Source of the DNA: Verrucomicrobiota bacterium
GTDB lineage: Bacteria > Verrucomicrobiota > Verrucomicrobiia > Limisphaerales > J093
Assembly: GCA_022710935.1 (NCBI GenBank)
Contig: JAKLFY010000016.1
Location: forward strand, 35,704 to 99,703
Length of the DNA stretch: 64,000 nucleotides
Direction of reading: 5' to 3'
The notes beneath the pieces were generated by a model. That model had not been told where the DNA came from. It did not search any database and was given only the letters and a program-made list of their open reading frames with translations. The translations under genes were made by a program, and so were the position numbers. The stretch's first letter is position 1, and each line of letters begins with the position of its first letter. Below are positions 8,783-18,516 of this stretch, in pieces.

Positions 8783-9019
8783 TCAGATCTCGAAGCGCAG
8801 TTCGCCGGACATCCGGGGCAGCCATTCCTGGCGGGGGCGGGGGGGGGGGGCGGGGCGCCAGTCGAACGCCTGGTTTGCCACACGGTGCATCTGTTGGAAC
8901 CACCAGGCGGCCCGTGTGAGGCGCCGTTCGCCCGGCGCCGGGCCCAGGCCTGGGGGCGTCCCGCCGAAAGCCAGTTCGAGTTGTCCCATTCCGTTTGCCA
9001 TGTCGATTGTTGTCGTCAT
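8783..9019 (-). CDS. Small hypothetical protein, 78 aa
   Basis: A small protein without a recognisable catalytic motif. The central part is rich in aromatics and Arg (AAWWFQQMHRVANQAFDWRP), followed by a Pro-rich stretch (APPPRPRQEWLP) and a short C-terminus. The Trp/Met/His pattern and clear ATG argue for a real small protein rather than a chance frame. It has no signal peptide or membrane span. It lies downstream of, and on the same strand as, the prepilin-like gene and the orphan module, so it may be the last gene of that transcript. Function unknown. Confidence 0.6.
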   Translation of the reverse strand: MTTTIDMANGMGQLELAFGGTPPGLGPAPGERRLTRAAWWFQQMHRVANQAFDWRPAPPPRPRQEWLPRMSGELRFEI

Positions 9020-9099
9020 GGCGCACAGAATACGGGATGGGGTGGGGCAAATACGGTCCCACCCCTAAAAAAAAAGACTTGGGTTGATCAGGAGCGGGA

Positions 9100-9297
9100 T
9101 CAGGGTCCGGCTCGCAGCCGATAGAAGCTGGTTGCTCCGCTCATTGGCAACACATGCCGGTGCTCACGAACCCCCGGTAACTCCTGCCAGGAAGCGGGCC
9201 CGAAACCCGCGGAACTTTCGAGCTTCCAGCCCGGCAGTGCGAGTTTCCGAGGCGGGGCCAATTGCGGCCCGCTACCGTTGGCTTCGAGAACAACCAG
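9100..9297 (-). pseudogene. Orphan C-terminal module of a secreted protein
   Basis: Between the small gene and the prepilin-like gene an open stretch of about 65 codons on the minus strand reads [18 protein letters not shown] and [10 protein letters not shown] before a stop. This matches the C-terminal pattern (LES...W..LPG...FxR) of the secreted WD40-like protein ending at 50960 (YRLESK, DWTAMPGEF, FFRVREL). It has no start codon or upstream domain of its own: further upstream the frame only shadows the prepilin-like gene. I read it as the remnant of a larger secreted protein, or a tail detached from its gene by a frameshift. Confidence 0.5.
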
Positions 9298-9325
9298 GGC
9301 CGGGGTGGGGGCCGAGTCTGGAAGT

Positions 9326-10216
9326 CTACGGATCGGTCTTCGAGGCCTCGGCCTTGTTGACGGTCCACGAACCGCCCATGGAATTGTCGTTGTTCCACCG
9401 GCGGTGCCAGACGTCGTTGGCCGGATCGATGACCAGGTTGCGGATGGCGCTTTCGGCGTGTCCGTCGCAGAACATGACGACGGTGCGCTTGTTGTGGCGG
9501 TTCGAGGGCCACTCAGCCTGGGTGGTGGGGTCGATATTGCCGTCAAACAGTCCGTACCTGGGTTTGGCGCTGCTGCCGTCTCCCGGCTTGCTGTCGGCGA
9601 GCATGATCATCTCGGCGGGGTGTTTGACGGCGGCCTCGCCGACTTCATAGGCCGTGTTGTCGACGTCCCCCCCGAGGCCCTTGTCGCTGAACGCGGGGAA
9701 GGCGCCCCAGTCGTTGTAACCGATCGAGAAGAGGGCCGTCTCGCTCACGCCCCAGGGGTCGCGTCCGCTCCCGGTCATGTAGGGCGCGCCCAGGGATCTG
9801 TTGATATTTGTGTCCCAGCGGCTGTCGGGTCTGGCGGAGGGGCAACTGAACACGGCGCGATTGGTGCCCATTTGGCTGAAGAGGCGCAGGGGCCAGACGT
9901 AGCGGAAGCCGCCCGAGGCGAAGAGGCAGCCGGGATACTTGCCGTTTTCCTGGACGTACATGACGGTGGCGATTCCCAACTGGCGCATGTTGTTGAGGCA
10001 GGCCGTCATGTTGGCCTTGCTCTTGGCCCGGGCCAGGGCCGGCAGCAGCATGCCGGCGAGGATGGCGATGATGGCGATGACCACGAGCAACTCGATGAGC
10101 GTGAAGGCAAGGCCCCGACGGCAGCGCGGGTCGGGGGTGCCGGGGCAGGGTGCGGAAGGCGGGCCGGCGTGCGAAACACTGGAACGGCTCGGCAAGATGG
10201 ACGTAGCGGCGTTCAT
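9326..10216 (-). CDS. Type II secretion/prepilin-like protein with H-x9-DG motif
   Basis: A 296-residue pseudopilin-like exported protein. The prepilin signal is classical: after a basic leader of about 36 residues comes [20 protein letters not shown], with Glu at +5 for methylation. The soluble part contains CLNNMRQLG and ends with the family motif H-x9-DG ([14 protein letters not shown]). Proteins of this type are abundant in Verrucomicrobia and Planctomycetes. They are processed by prepilin peptidase, but most have no assigned role. It is divergent from leuS across a 123-nt gap. The ATG at 10216 is used; the leader is longer than usual, so a later start is possible. Confidence 0.9.
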   Translation of the reverse strand: MNAATSILPSRSSVSHAGPPSAPCPGTPDPRCRRGLAFTLIELLVVIAIIAILAGMLLPALARAKSKANMTACLNNMRQLGIATVMYVQENGKYPGCLFASGGFRYVWPLRLFSQMGTNRAVFSCPSARPDSRWDTNINRSLGAPYMTGSGRDPWGVSETALFSIGYNDWGAFPAFSDKGLGGDVDNTAYEVGEAAVKHPAEMIMLADSKPGDGSSAKPRYGLFDGNIDPTTQAEWPSNRHNKRTVVMFCDGHAESAIRNLVIDPANDVWHRRWNNDNSMGGSWTVNKAEASKTDP

Positions 10217-10301
10217 GATCGTCTCTTGTGTGAGTATTTGCTCGGCCCAGTTTACGGTGTTGGACGTGGCAGTTCCAGTGTTTTAAGCGGCAACTCCACG
10301 A

Positions 10302-10330
10302 TTGCCCTCGACGCGGGCTTTGCGCAATAT
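10302..10330 (+). promoter_or_regulatory. Promoter of leuS
   Basis: TTGCCC (10302-10307) and CAATAT (10325-10330) are 17 nt apart. The -10 ends 9 nt before the ATG at 10340, so the leader would be only about 3 nt. A weaker alternative pair (TTGGAC at 10260, TTAAGC at 10283) lies upstream. Confidence 0.45.
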
Positions 10331-10339
10331 CCGCGGCTT

Positions 10340-13243
10340 ATGTCGATGGTCCGCAGACAGTATCCGTTTCATCTCATCGAGCCCAGATGGCAGCGGTTCT
10401 GGGAAGAGCGACAGAGCTTCCGCGCGTGGAACCCCGGCGAGACGCTGCCGTCCGAACATCCTTTCGCCCGGCGGCATGGACTCGGGGGGCGCGTGTCGAG
10501 CGCGGAGGATTTGCCGCCCAAGTGCTTCATTCTGGACATGTTTCCGTATCCCTCGGGTGCGGGTCTGCACGTCGGCCATCCGGAAGGGTACACGGCCACC
10601 GACATCCTTGCGCGGTACCGGCGGGCACAGGGCTGGCACGTGTTGCACCCGATGGGGTGGGACGCCTTCGGCCTGCCGGCCGAGCAGTATGCGATCAAGA
10701 CCGGGCAGCATCCGCGAATCACATCGAAGCGGAACATCGCCACCTTCAAGCGCCAGATCCAGGCGCTCGGGTTCAGTTACGACTGGTCGCGGGAGGTGGA
10801 CACGACCGACCCGGGTTATTTCCGGTGGACCCAGTGGATTTTCCTGCAGCTTTACAACAGCTATTTCGATCCCGAGTGGAACAAGGCGACCCCGATCGCG
10901 CTCCTCGAGGACGCGCTGTCGGATGCGCCGCGGCGGGAATCGGAGTGGCGCGGCAACCCCTTTCTGAGCGGCACGCACAAGGCGTGGGCCGAGATGCCGT
11001 CCGAACAGAAACCCAGGCTGAGGCGGCACCTTCTCGATCGCTGGCGTCTGGCCTACGTGGCTGAGGCCCCGGTGTGGTGGTGCGAGGCCCTGGGCACCGT
11101 GTTGGCGAACGAGGATGTCGTGGACGGCAAGAGCGAGGTGGGCGGCCATCCGGTGGTGCGCCGGCCGATGCGCCAGTGGATGCTTCGGATCACGGCGTAT
11201 GCCGAGCGGTTGTTGGCCGATCTGGACACCATTGACTGGAGCCCGTCGCTCAAAGACATGCAGCGAAACTGGATCGGGCGGAGCGACGGGGCCGAAATCG
11301 ACTTCGTCGTCGCCTCATCGGGCGGCGAGGCGCCGGGGGGCGCCGCTCGAATCCGCGTGTTTACGACACGTCCGGACACCTTGTTTGGCGCGACGTACAT
11401 GGTGTTGTCACCCGAGCACAAGCTGGTGGACAAGGTCACCACCCAGGCCCAGAGCGCGGCGGTGCTCGAGTACCAGGCCCGCACCGCCGCGAAGAGCGAT
11501 CTGGATCGCACCGATTTGTCCAAGGAAAAGACCGGAGTGTTCACGGGCGGGCATGCCATCAACCCGGCGACCGCTCAGCGCATCCCGATCTGGATTGCCG
11601 ACTACGTGCTGGCCAGCTACGGGACAGGCGCCATCATGGCCGTGCCCGCGCACGACACCCGCGATTACGAGTTTGCGCAGAAGTTCAATCTGCCGATTGT
11701 CCAGGTGGTGGAACCTCCAGCCGGGACGGACTGGCGGGGGTATGTGGACGACGGCGTGGCTGTGAACTCGGAGGCGGGGGATTTGAGCTTGAATGGGCTT
11801 GCGACAGTTCAGGCCAAGGCGCGGATGACCGAGTGGCTCGAAGCGAAGGGGTTGGGCGTCCGGACGGTGAACTACAAGCTGCGCGATTGGCTCTTCAGCC
11901 GCCAGCGTTACTGGGGCGAGCCCTTCCCGATCCTCTGGAGGCAGGACGCTTCCGGCAACTGGTTCCACGAGGCCTTGCCCGAATCGGCGCTGCCTCTGCT
12001 CCCCCCGGCGTTGGACGACTACAAGCCGACTTCCGAAGGCGAGCCCCCGTTGGCTCGGGCCCGCGAGTGGGTTCACCTGGGTGAGGGCCTTCGGCGCGAA
12101 ACCAACACGATGCCGCAGTGGGCGGGCAGTTGCTGGTATTACCTGCGCTTCCTGGACGCCCGCAACGACGCCGTGTTCGTGGGCCAGGCCGCGGAGCGAT
12201 ACTGGATGGGAACAAGCGACGGCAGGCCGCGGAGCGTGGATGCCAAATCCGGCACGGCCGTTCCCGGGTCGTCGCGCGCCGCTGCCGACGCCGCGCCGAG
12301 GCCCGGCGTGGACCTGTACGTGGGCGGCACGGAGCATGCTGTTTTGCATCTGCTTTACGCCCGTTTTTGGCACAAGGTGCTCTATGACCTGGGGCATGTG
12401 TCGACGCCCGAGCCGTTCTATCGCCTGGTCAACCAGGGGCTCATCCTGGGCGAAGACGGCCAGAAGATGAGCAAGAGCCGGGGGAACGTCGTCAATCCGG
12501 ACGCGATCCTGGACGAGTACGGGGCCGATGCGTTCCGTCTGTACGAGATGTTCATGGGGCCCCTTCAGGACAGCAAGCCCTGGAGCACCAAGGGCGTTGA
12601 AGGCGTCTACCGCTTCCTGGGACGCGTCTGGCGCCTGTTCGTTGACGAGCGCAGCGAGACCGAATTCGAGCAGAATTGCGCGGCCGAGCCCGGACGCGCC
12701 GCGGAGCACCTCGCCGCGATCCGTCTGAGCCCAAAGATCGAAGAGGCGGCGCCCGCGCCGGCCCAACTGAAGGCGCTGCACGCGTGCATTCAGAAGGTGA
12801 CCGAGGATCTCGATGGACTGCGGTTCAACACCGCCATTTCGGCCATGATGGTGTTTGTGAACGAGGCGATGGCATGGCCCAACAGGCCGGTCTCGGTGTT
12901 GCGCGACCTCCTGATCCTGCTGCAGCCCTTTGCGCCGCATCTGGCCGAGGAACTCGCCTCGAGACTCCCGCCGGCGGGCGAGGGCGGGGCGCGGGGTTTG
13001 GACCTGGCCTATCAGCCGTGGCCCCGGTTCGATCCGGCGTTGTTGATCGAGGAGACGCTCGAGATTCCCGTGCAGGTGAACGGGAAACTCCGCGACGTGG
13101 TGCGGGTGGCCGCGACAGCGACAGCTCCGGAGTTCGAGCGGGCGGCCCTGGCGGCCCCCAAGGTGCGGCCGTTCCTCGAGGGCAAGACGGTCAAGAAAGT
13201 GATCGTCGTGCCGAAGAAGCTGGTGAATATTGCGCTGGGTTGA
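10340..13243 (+). CDS. leuS: Leucyl-tRNA synthetase
   Basis: Charges tRNA-Leu with leucine in the cytoplasm; class I synthetase, 967 residues, somewhat longer than E. coli (860). The HIGH motif appears as H77-V-G-H80 ([17 protein letters not shown]). The CP1 editing domain is marked by [20 protein letters not shown] and [12 protein letters not shown], and the catalytic lysine motif KMSKS begins at Lys709 ([16 protein letters not shown]). The C-terminal domain ends with VNGKLRD and [13 protein letters not shown]. Insertions such as residues 33-55 account for the extra length. ATG 10340 (or 10346) is supported by the promoter; upstream open frame to 9278 only shadows the prepilin-like gene. It is first in a long same-strand run. 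Confidence 0.97.
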   Translation: MSMVRRQYPFHLIEPRWQRFWEERQSFRAWNPGETLPSEHPFARRHGLGGRVSSAEDLPPKCFILDMFPYPSGAGLHVGHPEGYTATDILARYRRAQGWHVLHPMGWDAFGLPAEQYAIKTGQHPRITSKRNIATFKRQIQALGFSYDWSREVDTTDPGYFRWTQWIFLQLYNSYFDPEWNKATPIALLEDALSDAPRRESEWRGNPFLSGTHKAWAEMPSEQKPRLRRHLLDRWRLAYVAEAPVWWCEALGTVLANEDVVDGKSEVGGHPVVRRPMRQWMLRITAYAERLLADLDTIDWSPSLKDMQRNWIGRSDGAEIDFVVASSGGEAPGGAARIRVFTTRPDTLFGATYMVLSPEHKLVDKVTTQAQSAAVLEYQARTAAKSDLDRTDLSKEKTGVFTGGHAINPATAQRIPIWIADYVLASYGTGAIMAVPAHDTRDYEFAQKFNLPIVQVVEPPAGTDWRGYVDDGVAVNSEAGDLSLNGLATVQAKARMTEWLEAKGLGVRTVNYKLRDWLFSRQRYWGEPFPILWRQDASGNWFHEALPESALPLLPPALDDYKPTSEGEPPLARAREWVHLGEGLRRETNTMPQWAGSCWYYLRFLDARNDAVFVGQAAERYWMGTSDGRPRSVDAKSGTAVPGSSRAAADAAPRPGVDLYVGGTEHAVLHLLYARFWHKVLYDLGHVSTPEPFYRLVNQGLILGEDGQKMSKSRGNVVNPDAILDEYGADAFRLYEMFMGPLQDSKPWSTKGVEGVYRFLGRVWRLFVDERSETEFEQNCAAEPGRAAEHLAAIRLSPKIEEAAPAPAQLKALHACIQKVTEDLDGLRFNTAISAMMVFVNEAMAWPNRPVSVLRDLLILLQPFAPHLAEELASRLPPAGEGGARGLDLAYQPWPRFDPALLIEETLEIPVQVNGKLRDVVRVAATATAPEFERAALAAPKVRPFLEGKTVKKVIVVPKKLVNIALG

Positions 13244-13247
13244 GACT

Positions 13248-13439
13248 GTGATTCATTTGACCAAACAAGAGCAGACCGTGCTGTGGGTGGTGCTGGCGCT
13301 GTTGCTGACCGGCCTGGCCGTGAAGACGTATCGCGCAAAATCCGCGGGCCAATCCCCGCCAAAGCCGGCCGCCATTCAGTCCGATTCCCCCCACAACCCA
13401 CCTGGCAGCGTTGGAGACTATGCGGACAGAGGACATTGA
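13248..13439 (+). CDS. Small single-span membrane protein, 63 aa
   Basis: Starts at GTG 13248, 4 nt after the leuS stop. The sequence has an N-terminal TKQEQTVLW, one hydrophobic helix (VVLALLLTGLAVKTY, about residues 12-27), then a basic, Pro/Ser-rich cytoplasmic tail. It resembles short membrane anchors, but I cannot name a family. Its end overlaps the start of the Minf_1886 gene by about 20 nt in another frame, which suggests translational coupling. Function unknown. Confidence 0.6.
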   Translation: MIHLTKQEQTVLWVVLALLLTGLAVKTYRAKSAGQSPPKPAAIQSDSPHNPPGSVGDYADRGH

Positions 13440-13836
13440 CGAGATCCTGGATCGGGTGACCGCGGCGGACCCGCGCTATCGGCCGGAGGCCTATCACTTC
13501 CTGCGCGAGGCGTTGGACTATACCCAGCGGGCCATCAGCAAATCGAATCGGGGCAAGCTGCGGCACATCACCGGGCAGGAGTTGCTGGCGGGCATCCGGG
13601 CCTATGCCCTGGCGCAATACGGGCCGATGGCCCTGACCCTGTTCCACGAGTGGGGCGTGCGCTCGTGCGCCGATTTCGGCGAATTGGTATTCAACCTGGT
13701 CGACCAGAACGTCCTCGGGAAGACCGAGACGGACAGCCGGGCGGATTTTCAGGATGGCTACGATTTTGAAGAGGCGTTCCTCAAGCCGTTCCGTCCCCGC
13801 TCGCGTCCGAACTCCCGCGTTTCGCCGCGGTCGTAA
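13420..13836 (+). CDS. Minf_1886 family protein
   Basis: A soluble protein of 138 residues matching the Minf_1886 family, which is found mainly in Verrucomicrobia, Planctomycetes and relatives and has no known function. Diagnostic blocks are DPRYRPEAYHFLREALDYT, HITGQELLAGIRAYALAQYG, WGVRSCADFGELVFNLV and the acidic DFQDGYDFEEAF near the C-terminus. The ATG at 13420 is preferred; a TTG lies at 13411. It overlaps the preceding membrane-protein gene and is followed 24 nt later by the M16 peptidase, so it is embedded in the leuS-to-permease run. Confidence 0.85.
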   Translation: MRTEDIDEILDRVTAADPRYRPEAYHFLREALDYTQRAISKSNRGKLRHITGQELLAGIRAYALAQYGPMALTLFHEWGVRSCADFGELVFNLVDQNVLGKTETDSRADFQDGYDFEEAFLKPFRPRSRPNSRVSPRS

Positions 13837-13860
13837 GGCGACCGCGCCGCTCCTCATGAC

Positions 13861-16446
13861 ATGACAGGACCTGTTCATCCTTTTCGTCCGTCTCCGGAGC
13901 CCGCGCTCGAGATTCCCCTGCTGCCGGATGGCGTCCGACTGCGGACGTTGTCCAACGGGCTGGTGGTGATCGTGCGCGAGGATTTCAGCGCCCCCGTGGT
14001 GGCGGCGCAGGCCTGGTGCAAGGCCGGCAGCATCGACGAGGGCCGATGGCTGGGCGCGGGGCTGTCGCACGTGCTCGAGCACATGCTTTTCAAGGGGACC
14101 GCCACTCGGCAGGTGGGGCGGATCGACCAGGAAGTGCAGGCCGCGGGCGGCAGTCTCAATGCGTTCACGTCTTTCGACCGAACGGTCTACTGGATCAACA
14201 CGCCCGACAGCGGGTCGACCGTCGCGCTCGAGATTCTGTGCGACATCATGCAGAACGCCAGCCTGCCCGGGGGCGAACTCGATAAGGAGATGGAGGTCAT
14301 CCGGCGCGAGATGGACATGTGCCATGACGATCCGGGCCGGCGCGCGAGCCAGCGGCTGTTCGAGACGGCGTATACGCATAGCCCGTACCGCTACACGGTG
14401 ATTGGCTACCCCGACATCTTCAGCCGCCTCCAACGCGATGATGTGGTTGCCTACTACCGCGAGAAGTACGTGCCGAACAATCTCTTTCTCGTGGTGGTCG
14501 GCGCGGTCGAGGCCGACGCGGTCTTCAGCCGGGTCGAGGCCGGTTTCGCGGCGTCCAAGGCCCGGCCTCTTCCCGTCGCGCCGTTCCCGGTCGAGCCGCG
14601 GCAGGTGGCGCCGCGCGAGGCGATCGAGGAGGCGCCGATCGAACTGGGCCATGCGCATTGGAGCTGGCATATCCCCGATGTCCGCCATCCGGATGTGCCG
14701 CTCCTGGATGTCCTGGCGACTCTCTTGGGCAGCGGGCGCAGTTCCCGGTTGTTCCAGGCGGTGCGGGAGTGCCGGGGCCTGGTCACGTCGGTCGACGCCT
14801 GGACCTACAGCCCGGGCCAGGCCGGGCTGCTGGGCGTCAGCGCCACGGTCGAAGGCGCCAAGTTCGCGGCGGCGCGCGAGGCGGTCCTGAGCGAGATCGA
14901 GCGGGTGTGCGGCGAGGAGGTCAGCGAGGCCGAGCTGGCCAAGGCGGTCAAGCAATTCACCGCGGCGTTCCTGGCGACGCGCAAGACGATGCAGGGCCAG
15001 GCCCAGGATCTGGGTGGAAACTGGATTGCGACGGGCGATTTGAGTTTTTCGGAGCGTTACCTGCGCGCGGTGAAGGGGGCGACCCCGAGCGACTTGCGCC
15101 GGGTGGCGCGCGCCTATCTGACGACCGAGAACCGCTCCCAATACGCCCTGCTGCCTGTTTGCGCCAGGAGTGCGCCGGCGGGCGCCATCGTCCGGCGCGA
15201 GGCCGCGCCGGTGCGGCCGTTCACCCTGGGCAACGGACTGCGTCTGCTGGTCAAGGAGGATCGCCGCCTGCCGTTTGTCGAGATCCGCATGGTTCTGGGC
15301 GGCGGGGTTCTGGCGGAGACGCCGGCTCAGAACGGCATCACCCAGTTGTTCGCGCGCATGCTCATGCAGGGGACCGAACTGCGCGACGCCGTCCGCGTGG
15401 CCAGTGAGATCGAGTCGGTCGGCGGCCATCTCGACACGTACGGCGGCCACAACAGTTTCGGGGTCACGGCGGAGGTGCTGCGGGAGGATTTGGCCCTGGG
15501 ACTCGAACTGACGGCCGATGTGCTGTTGCGTCCGGCGCTGCCTCTCGATGCCCTGGAACGGGAACGCCAAAACCAGATCGCCGCGATCCGGGCTCGCGGA
15601 GATCACGTGCTCCAGAGCGCGTTTCGCGCGATGCGGCGGGCGCTGTTTGGCGTGCAGGGATACGGCCTCGACCTGCTCGGCGAAGAGGAAAGCGTGGGGC
15701 GACTCGGTGTCGAGCAGTTGCGGGACTTTCACCGGCGCCTGGCGGCGCCCCGCAATGCGGTGTTGGCTGTGTACGGCGACATCGATGCCGGGGAGGTCCG
15801 GGCGCGGGTTGAAGGGGTGCTCGGGCCGTGGACCGGCGAAGGACCGGATCCGACTGTGTCCCGGGGGGCGCCCGAAGCGCTGGGCGCGGCGCCGGCGCGC
15901 GTCGAGGAGATCCGCGACAAGAAGCAGGCCGTGGTGGTGACGTCTTTTCCCGGGGGCACGCTGTTTGATGCGGAGCGATTTGCGCTCGAAGTGTTGCAGG
16001 AGGTCTGCAGCGACCTGGGATCGCGGCTTTTTATGCGCATCCGAGAGAAGCTCGGTCTGGCCTACTATGTGGGCGCCCAGAACTTCCTCGGGCTGGCGCC
16101 GGGCTACTTCGCCTTCTATGCGGGCACCGCGCCCGACGCAGCCGCTCGCGTCGAGGCTGAACTCCTGGACGAAGCGGCCCTGCTACGCGCCGAAGGGGTG
16201 TCCGAGGACGAACTCGATCGGGCCAAGGCGAAGATCATCGGCCAGAAAAAGATTGCGCGTCAGGATCTGGGCGGGTGCGCCCTGGCGGCTGCGCTGGATG
16301 AGCTGTTCGGGCTGGGCTACGCCTATGGCGACACGGAGGACGCGCAGTTCGAGGCCGTGACTCGAGAGCAGGTGCAGGCGGCGGCCGTGCGACATCTCAC
16401 CCCGGATCGGCACGTCATCGCCGTTGTCAGACCCAACGGAGCGTGA
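13861..16446 (+). CDS. M16 (insulinase/pitrilysin) family zinc peptidase
   Basis: An 861-residue zinc metallopeptidase with two M16 repeats. The first half carries the inverted zinc motif HxxEH at H70-V-L-E73-H74 (LSHVLEHMLFKGTA) and a downstream ELDKEMEVIRREMDM region supplying the third ligand. The second half (from about residue 445, FTLGNGLRLLVKEDRR) has the same fold but lacks the motif (ITQLFARMLMQGT), as is normal for the inactive M16 domain. No clear signal peptide is visible, so location is uncertain. It precedes the Mla-like transport genes by 12 nt, suggesting envelope-related proteolysis, although this is only context. Confidence 0.92.
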   Translation: MTGPVHPFRPSPEPALEIPLLPDGVRLRTLSNGLVVIVREDFSAPVVAAQAWCKAGSIDEGRWLGAGLSHVLEHMLFKGTATRQVGRIDQEVQAAGGSLNAFTSFDRTVYWINTPDSGSTVALEILCDIMQNASLPGGELDKEMEVIRREMDMCHDDPGRRASQRLFETAYTHSPYRYTVIGYPDIFSRLQRDDVVAYYREKYVPNNLFLVVVGAVEADAVFSRVEAGFAASKARPLPVAPFPVEPRQVAPREAIEEAPIELGHAHWSWHIPDVRHPDVPLLDVLATLLGSGRSSRLFQAVRECRGLVTSVDAWTYSPGQAGLLGVSATVEGAKFAAAREAVLSEIERVCGEEVSEAELAKAVKQFTAAFLATRKTMQGQAQDLGGNWIATGDLSFSERYLRAVKGATPSDLRRVARAYLTTENRSQYALLPVCARSAPAGAIVRREAAPVRPFTLGNGLRLLVKEDRRLPFVEIRMVLGGGVLAETPAQNGITQLFARMLMQGTELRDAVRVASEIESVGGHLDTYGGHNSFGVTAEVLREDLALGLELTADVLLRPALPLDALERERQNQIAAIRARGDHVLQSAFRAMRRALFGVQGYGLDLLGEEESVGRLGVEQLRDFHRRLAAPRNAVLAVYGDIDAGEVRARVEGVLGPWTGEGPDPTVSRGAPEALGAAPARVEEIRDKKQAVVVTSFPGGTLFDAERFALEVLQEVCSDLGSRLFMRIREKLGLAYYVGAQNFLGLAPGYFAFYAGTAPDAAARVEAELLDEAALLRAEGVSEDELDRAKAKIIGQKKIARQDLGGCALAAALDELFGLGYAYGDTEDAQFEAVTREQVQAAAVRHLTPDRHVIAVVRPNGA

Positions 16447-16458
16447 GAGTGCGGGACG

Positions 16459-17625
16459 ATGGAATCCCACGGCCATTCTCCATTGCGCGCGGATGGGCCG
16501 AGCCCGGCGCGTCTGGACGTGGAGGCCTCGGGGGACGGGAGTCTGGTGGTCCGGCTTTCCGGCGACTGGCTTCTGGGGTCGGGCGTGCCGGCTTTGACCG
16601 AAGTCGAACGGTCGCTCCGTTCGGGCTCGGCGCGGCGATTGGAGTTCGAGGCGGCGGCGTTGGGGCGGTGGAACAGCGCATTGATGGTCTTTCTGTCGAA
16701 GTGCGCGGACCTGTGCCGGGACTGCGGGGTCGAGATGGGCACGTCGGGCTTGCCACCGGGCGCGGCCAATCTGCTGCGGCTGGCCCGGACGGCTGCCGAC
16801 AAACAGGCGCCTGCGTCTGGGGCGCTCTCTGCGACCTGGCTTGAGCGTGTGGGCGGGAGGGTGCTGGCGTTCGCGGGCGGCGCGGGTGGTTTTCTGACAT
16901 TCCTGGGCGAATGCGTGGTGGCCTTGTTTCGATTGTTGCGCGGGCGGGCGCAGTTCAGGTGGACGGACACGTTCCTGGTCATGCAGGAGTGCGGTCCCCA
17001 GGCCCTGGGCATTGTCGCCCTGATCAACTTCATCGTCGGGCTGATCCTTGCGTTCGTCGGCACTCTGCAACTGGCGCGGTTCGGCGCCACGATCTACAGC
17101 GCCGATCTCGTGGCCATTGCGACGGTCCGGGAGATGGCATGCCTGATGACCGGTGTCATCATGTGCGGGCGCACCGGCGCAGCCTTCGCCGCGCAGTTGG
17201 GGACCATGCGGGTGAATCAGGAAATCGACGCGTTTCAGGCCTGCGGGATTTCGCCGATCGAGTTTCTGGTCCTGCCGCGGCTGATGGCTTTGATCCTGAT
17301 GATGCCGCTGCTGTGCGTGTTCGCCGCTGCGATTGCGATTGCCGGCGGCTTCGCGGTATCGACACTGATGCTCGACGTGGCGCCGACCGTTTACGTGCGC
17401 CGGACGATCGACGCTGTGACCCTCGTCTCGTTTCTGCTGGGGATTGGGAAGGGGACGATCTTCGGCGTGCTGGTGGCGTTGACCGGATGCCACCGCGGCA
17501 TTCAGTGCGGGACCAATGCGGCCGCGGTCGGGCGGGCCACCACGACGGCCGTGGTCACCGGCATCACGGCGATTATTGTGTCGGACGGCGTGTTTGCGGT
17601 GGTCTGCAGCGCCCTGAACATCTAG
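16459..17625 (+). CDS. mlaE: MlaE-type lipid ABC transporter permease with N-terminal STAS-like domain
   Basis: Inner-membrane permease of a retrograde or anterograde phospholipid (MCE) transporter, 388 residues. Residues about 15-115 form a STAS-like domain (VRLSGDWLL, NSALMVFLSKCADLC), a fusion known in some MlaE proteins; MlaB usually supplies this domain separately. Residues about 130-385 contain the permease: five or six hydrophobic helices, MREMACLMTGVIMCGRTGA-like sequence (VREMACLMTGVIMCGRTG), RVNQEIDAFQACGISPIEF and FGVLVALTGCHRG. It is followed 18 nt later by the ATPase, then by MCE and lipoprotein genes. Confidence 0.93.
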   Translation: MESHGHSPLRADGPSPARLDVEASGDGSLVVRLSGDWLLGSGVPALTEVERSLRSGSARRLEFEAAALGRWNSALMVFLSKCADLCRDCGVEMGTSGLPPGAANLLRLARTAADKQAPASGALSATWLERVGGRVLAFAGGAGGFLTFLGECVVALFRLLRGRAQFRWTDTFLVMQECGPQALGIVALINFIVGLILAFVGTLQLARFGATIYSADLVAIATVREMACLMTGVIMCGRTGAAFAAQLGTMRVNQEIDAFQACGISPIEFLVLPRLMALILMMPLLCVFAAAIAIAGGFAVSTLMLDVAPTVYVRRTIDAVTLVSFLLGIGKGTIFGVLVALTGCHRGIQCGTNAAAVGRATTTAVVTGITAIIVSDGVFAVVCSALNI

Positions 17626-17643
17626 TGCGTCGACTCGGAAGTC

Positions 17644-18516
17644 ATGAAACAACAACGACCAGACCGTGGCTCGCTCAGCACTCGTCCCGTGACACCGCCT
17701 GCGAATATGCCCGCGCGCTTCGACAAGATCGAGATCCGGGATGTCACGCTCGCCTACGGCTCGTTTGTGGTGCTGCGCGACATCCGGGCGCGGATCCGGC
17801 CGGGCGCGGTGTTCGTGATCATGGGGGGCAGCGGCTGCGGCAAGAGCACGCTCTTGCGGGCCCTGATCGGGCTGCGTGCGCCGACTGACGGCGAGGTTCT
17901 TTACGACGGCATCCCGTTCTGGGGCTCCGGATCCGAAGCCCGGCAGGAGCGGCTGCGGTCGTTTGGCGTGTTGTTCCAGAATGGCGCACTCTGGAGTTCG
18001 ATGACCTTGGCCGAGAACATCGGGCTGGTGCTGGGTGAGTTCACCGACCTGACGCCCGCCGAGATCCGGGACGTCTCCCGGCTCAAGTTGTCCCTGGTGG
18101 GGCTGCGCGGCTTCGAGGACTTTTATCCGTCTGAAGTGTCCGGCGGCATGGCCAAACGCGCCGGTCTGGCGCGCGCCCTCGCTTTGGATCCGGACATCCT
18201 CTTTCTCGACGAGCCCTCCGCCGGGCTCGATCCGATCACGTCCCGGAACCTGGACGAGCTGGTTCTGCAGTTGCGCGACAGCCTGGGGGCGACCTTTGTG
18301 GTCGTGACGCACGAACTCGCCAGCATCTTCGCCATCGCCGACGAATGCCTTTTCCTGGACGGGTCCACACGCACGATGCGCGCGCAGGGATCGCCGCGCG
18401 CGTTGTTGGAGACAACGGACGATCCGGCGGTGCGCGCCTTTCTCACGCGCGGCGCGTCCGGCGCCGAGGCAGCCGGACCGGCGCACGCGGTCTCCGGCAA
18501 CCTGTTGACGGCATGA
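17644..18516 (+). CDS. mlaF: MlaF-type ABC transporter ATP-binding protein
   Basis: ATPase subunit of the MCE lipid transporter, 290 residues. Walker A is GGSGCGKST with Lys67, the signature is VSGGMAKRAGLARAL, Walker B is ILFLDEPSAGLDP with Asp189, and the switch His lies in VVVTHEL. The SGGMAKR signature and the LIGLRAPTDGEVLYDG region are typical of the MlaF/MkL group. The N-terminal 25 residues are a variable polar extension. The stop overlaps the ATG of the MCE gene (ATGA), indicating translational coupling. Confidence 0.94.
   Translation: MKQQRPDRGSLSTRPVTPPANMPARFDKIEIRDVTLAYGSFVVLRDIRARIRPGAVFVIMGGSGCGKSTLLRALIGLRAPTDGEVLYDGIPFWGSGSEARQERLRSFGVLFQNGALWSSMTLAENIGLVLGEFTDLTPAEIRDVSRLKLSLVGLRGFEDFYPSEVSGGMAKRAGLARALALDPDILFLDEPSAGLDPITSRNLDELVLQLRDSLGATFVVVTHELASIFAIADECLFLDGSTRTMRAQGSPRALLETTDDPAVRAFLTRGASGAEAAGPAHAVSGNLLTA

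Noticed and set aside
9030..9076. GGGGTGGG/CCCACCCC stem next to nine A residues, resembling a terminator
   Set aside because: On the plus strand the stem is followed by A rather than T; on the minus strand the T-run comes before the stem. The polarity is wrong for an intrinsic terminator in either direction.
9278..10339. Upstream extension of leuS by 354 codons
   Set aside because: The extension is antisense to the prepilin-like gene, and LeuS homology begins only at about 10340, where a promoter also fits.
16183..18486. Long minus-strand open frame (767 codons) opposite the M16/mlaE/mlaF genes
   Set aside because: It is antisense to genes with clear motifs, and its translation is Arg/His/Gly/Pro-rich without domains. 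It is an artefact of high GC, as are similar frames at 13012-15732, 20317-22506 and 6607-8586.
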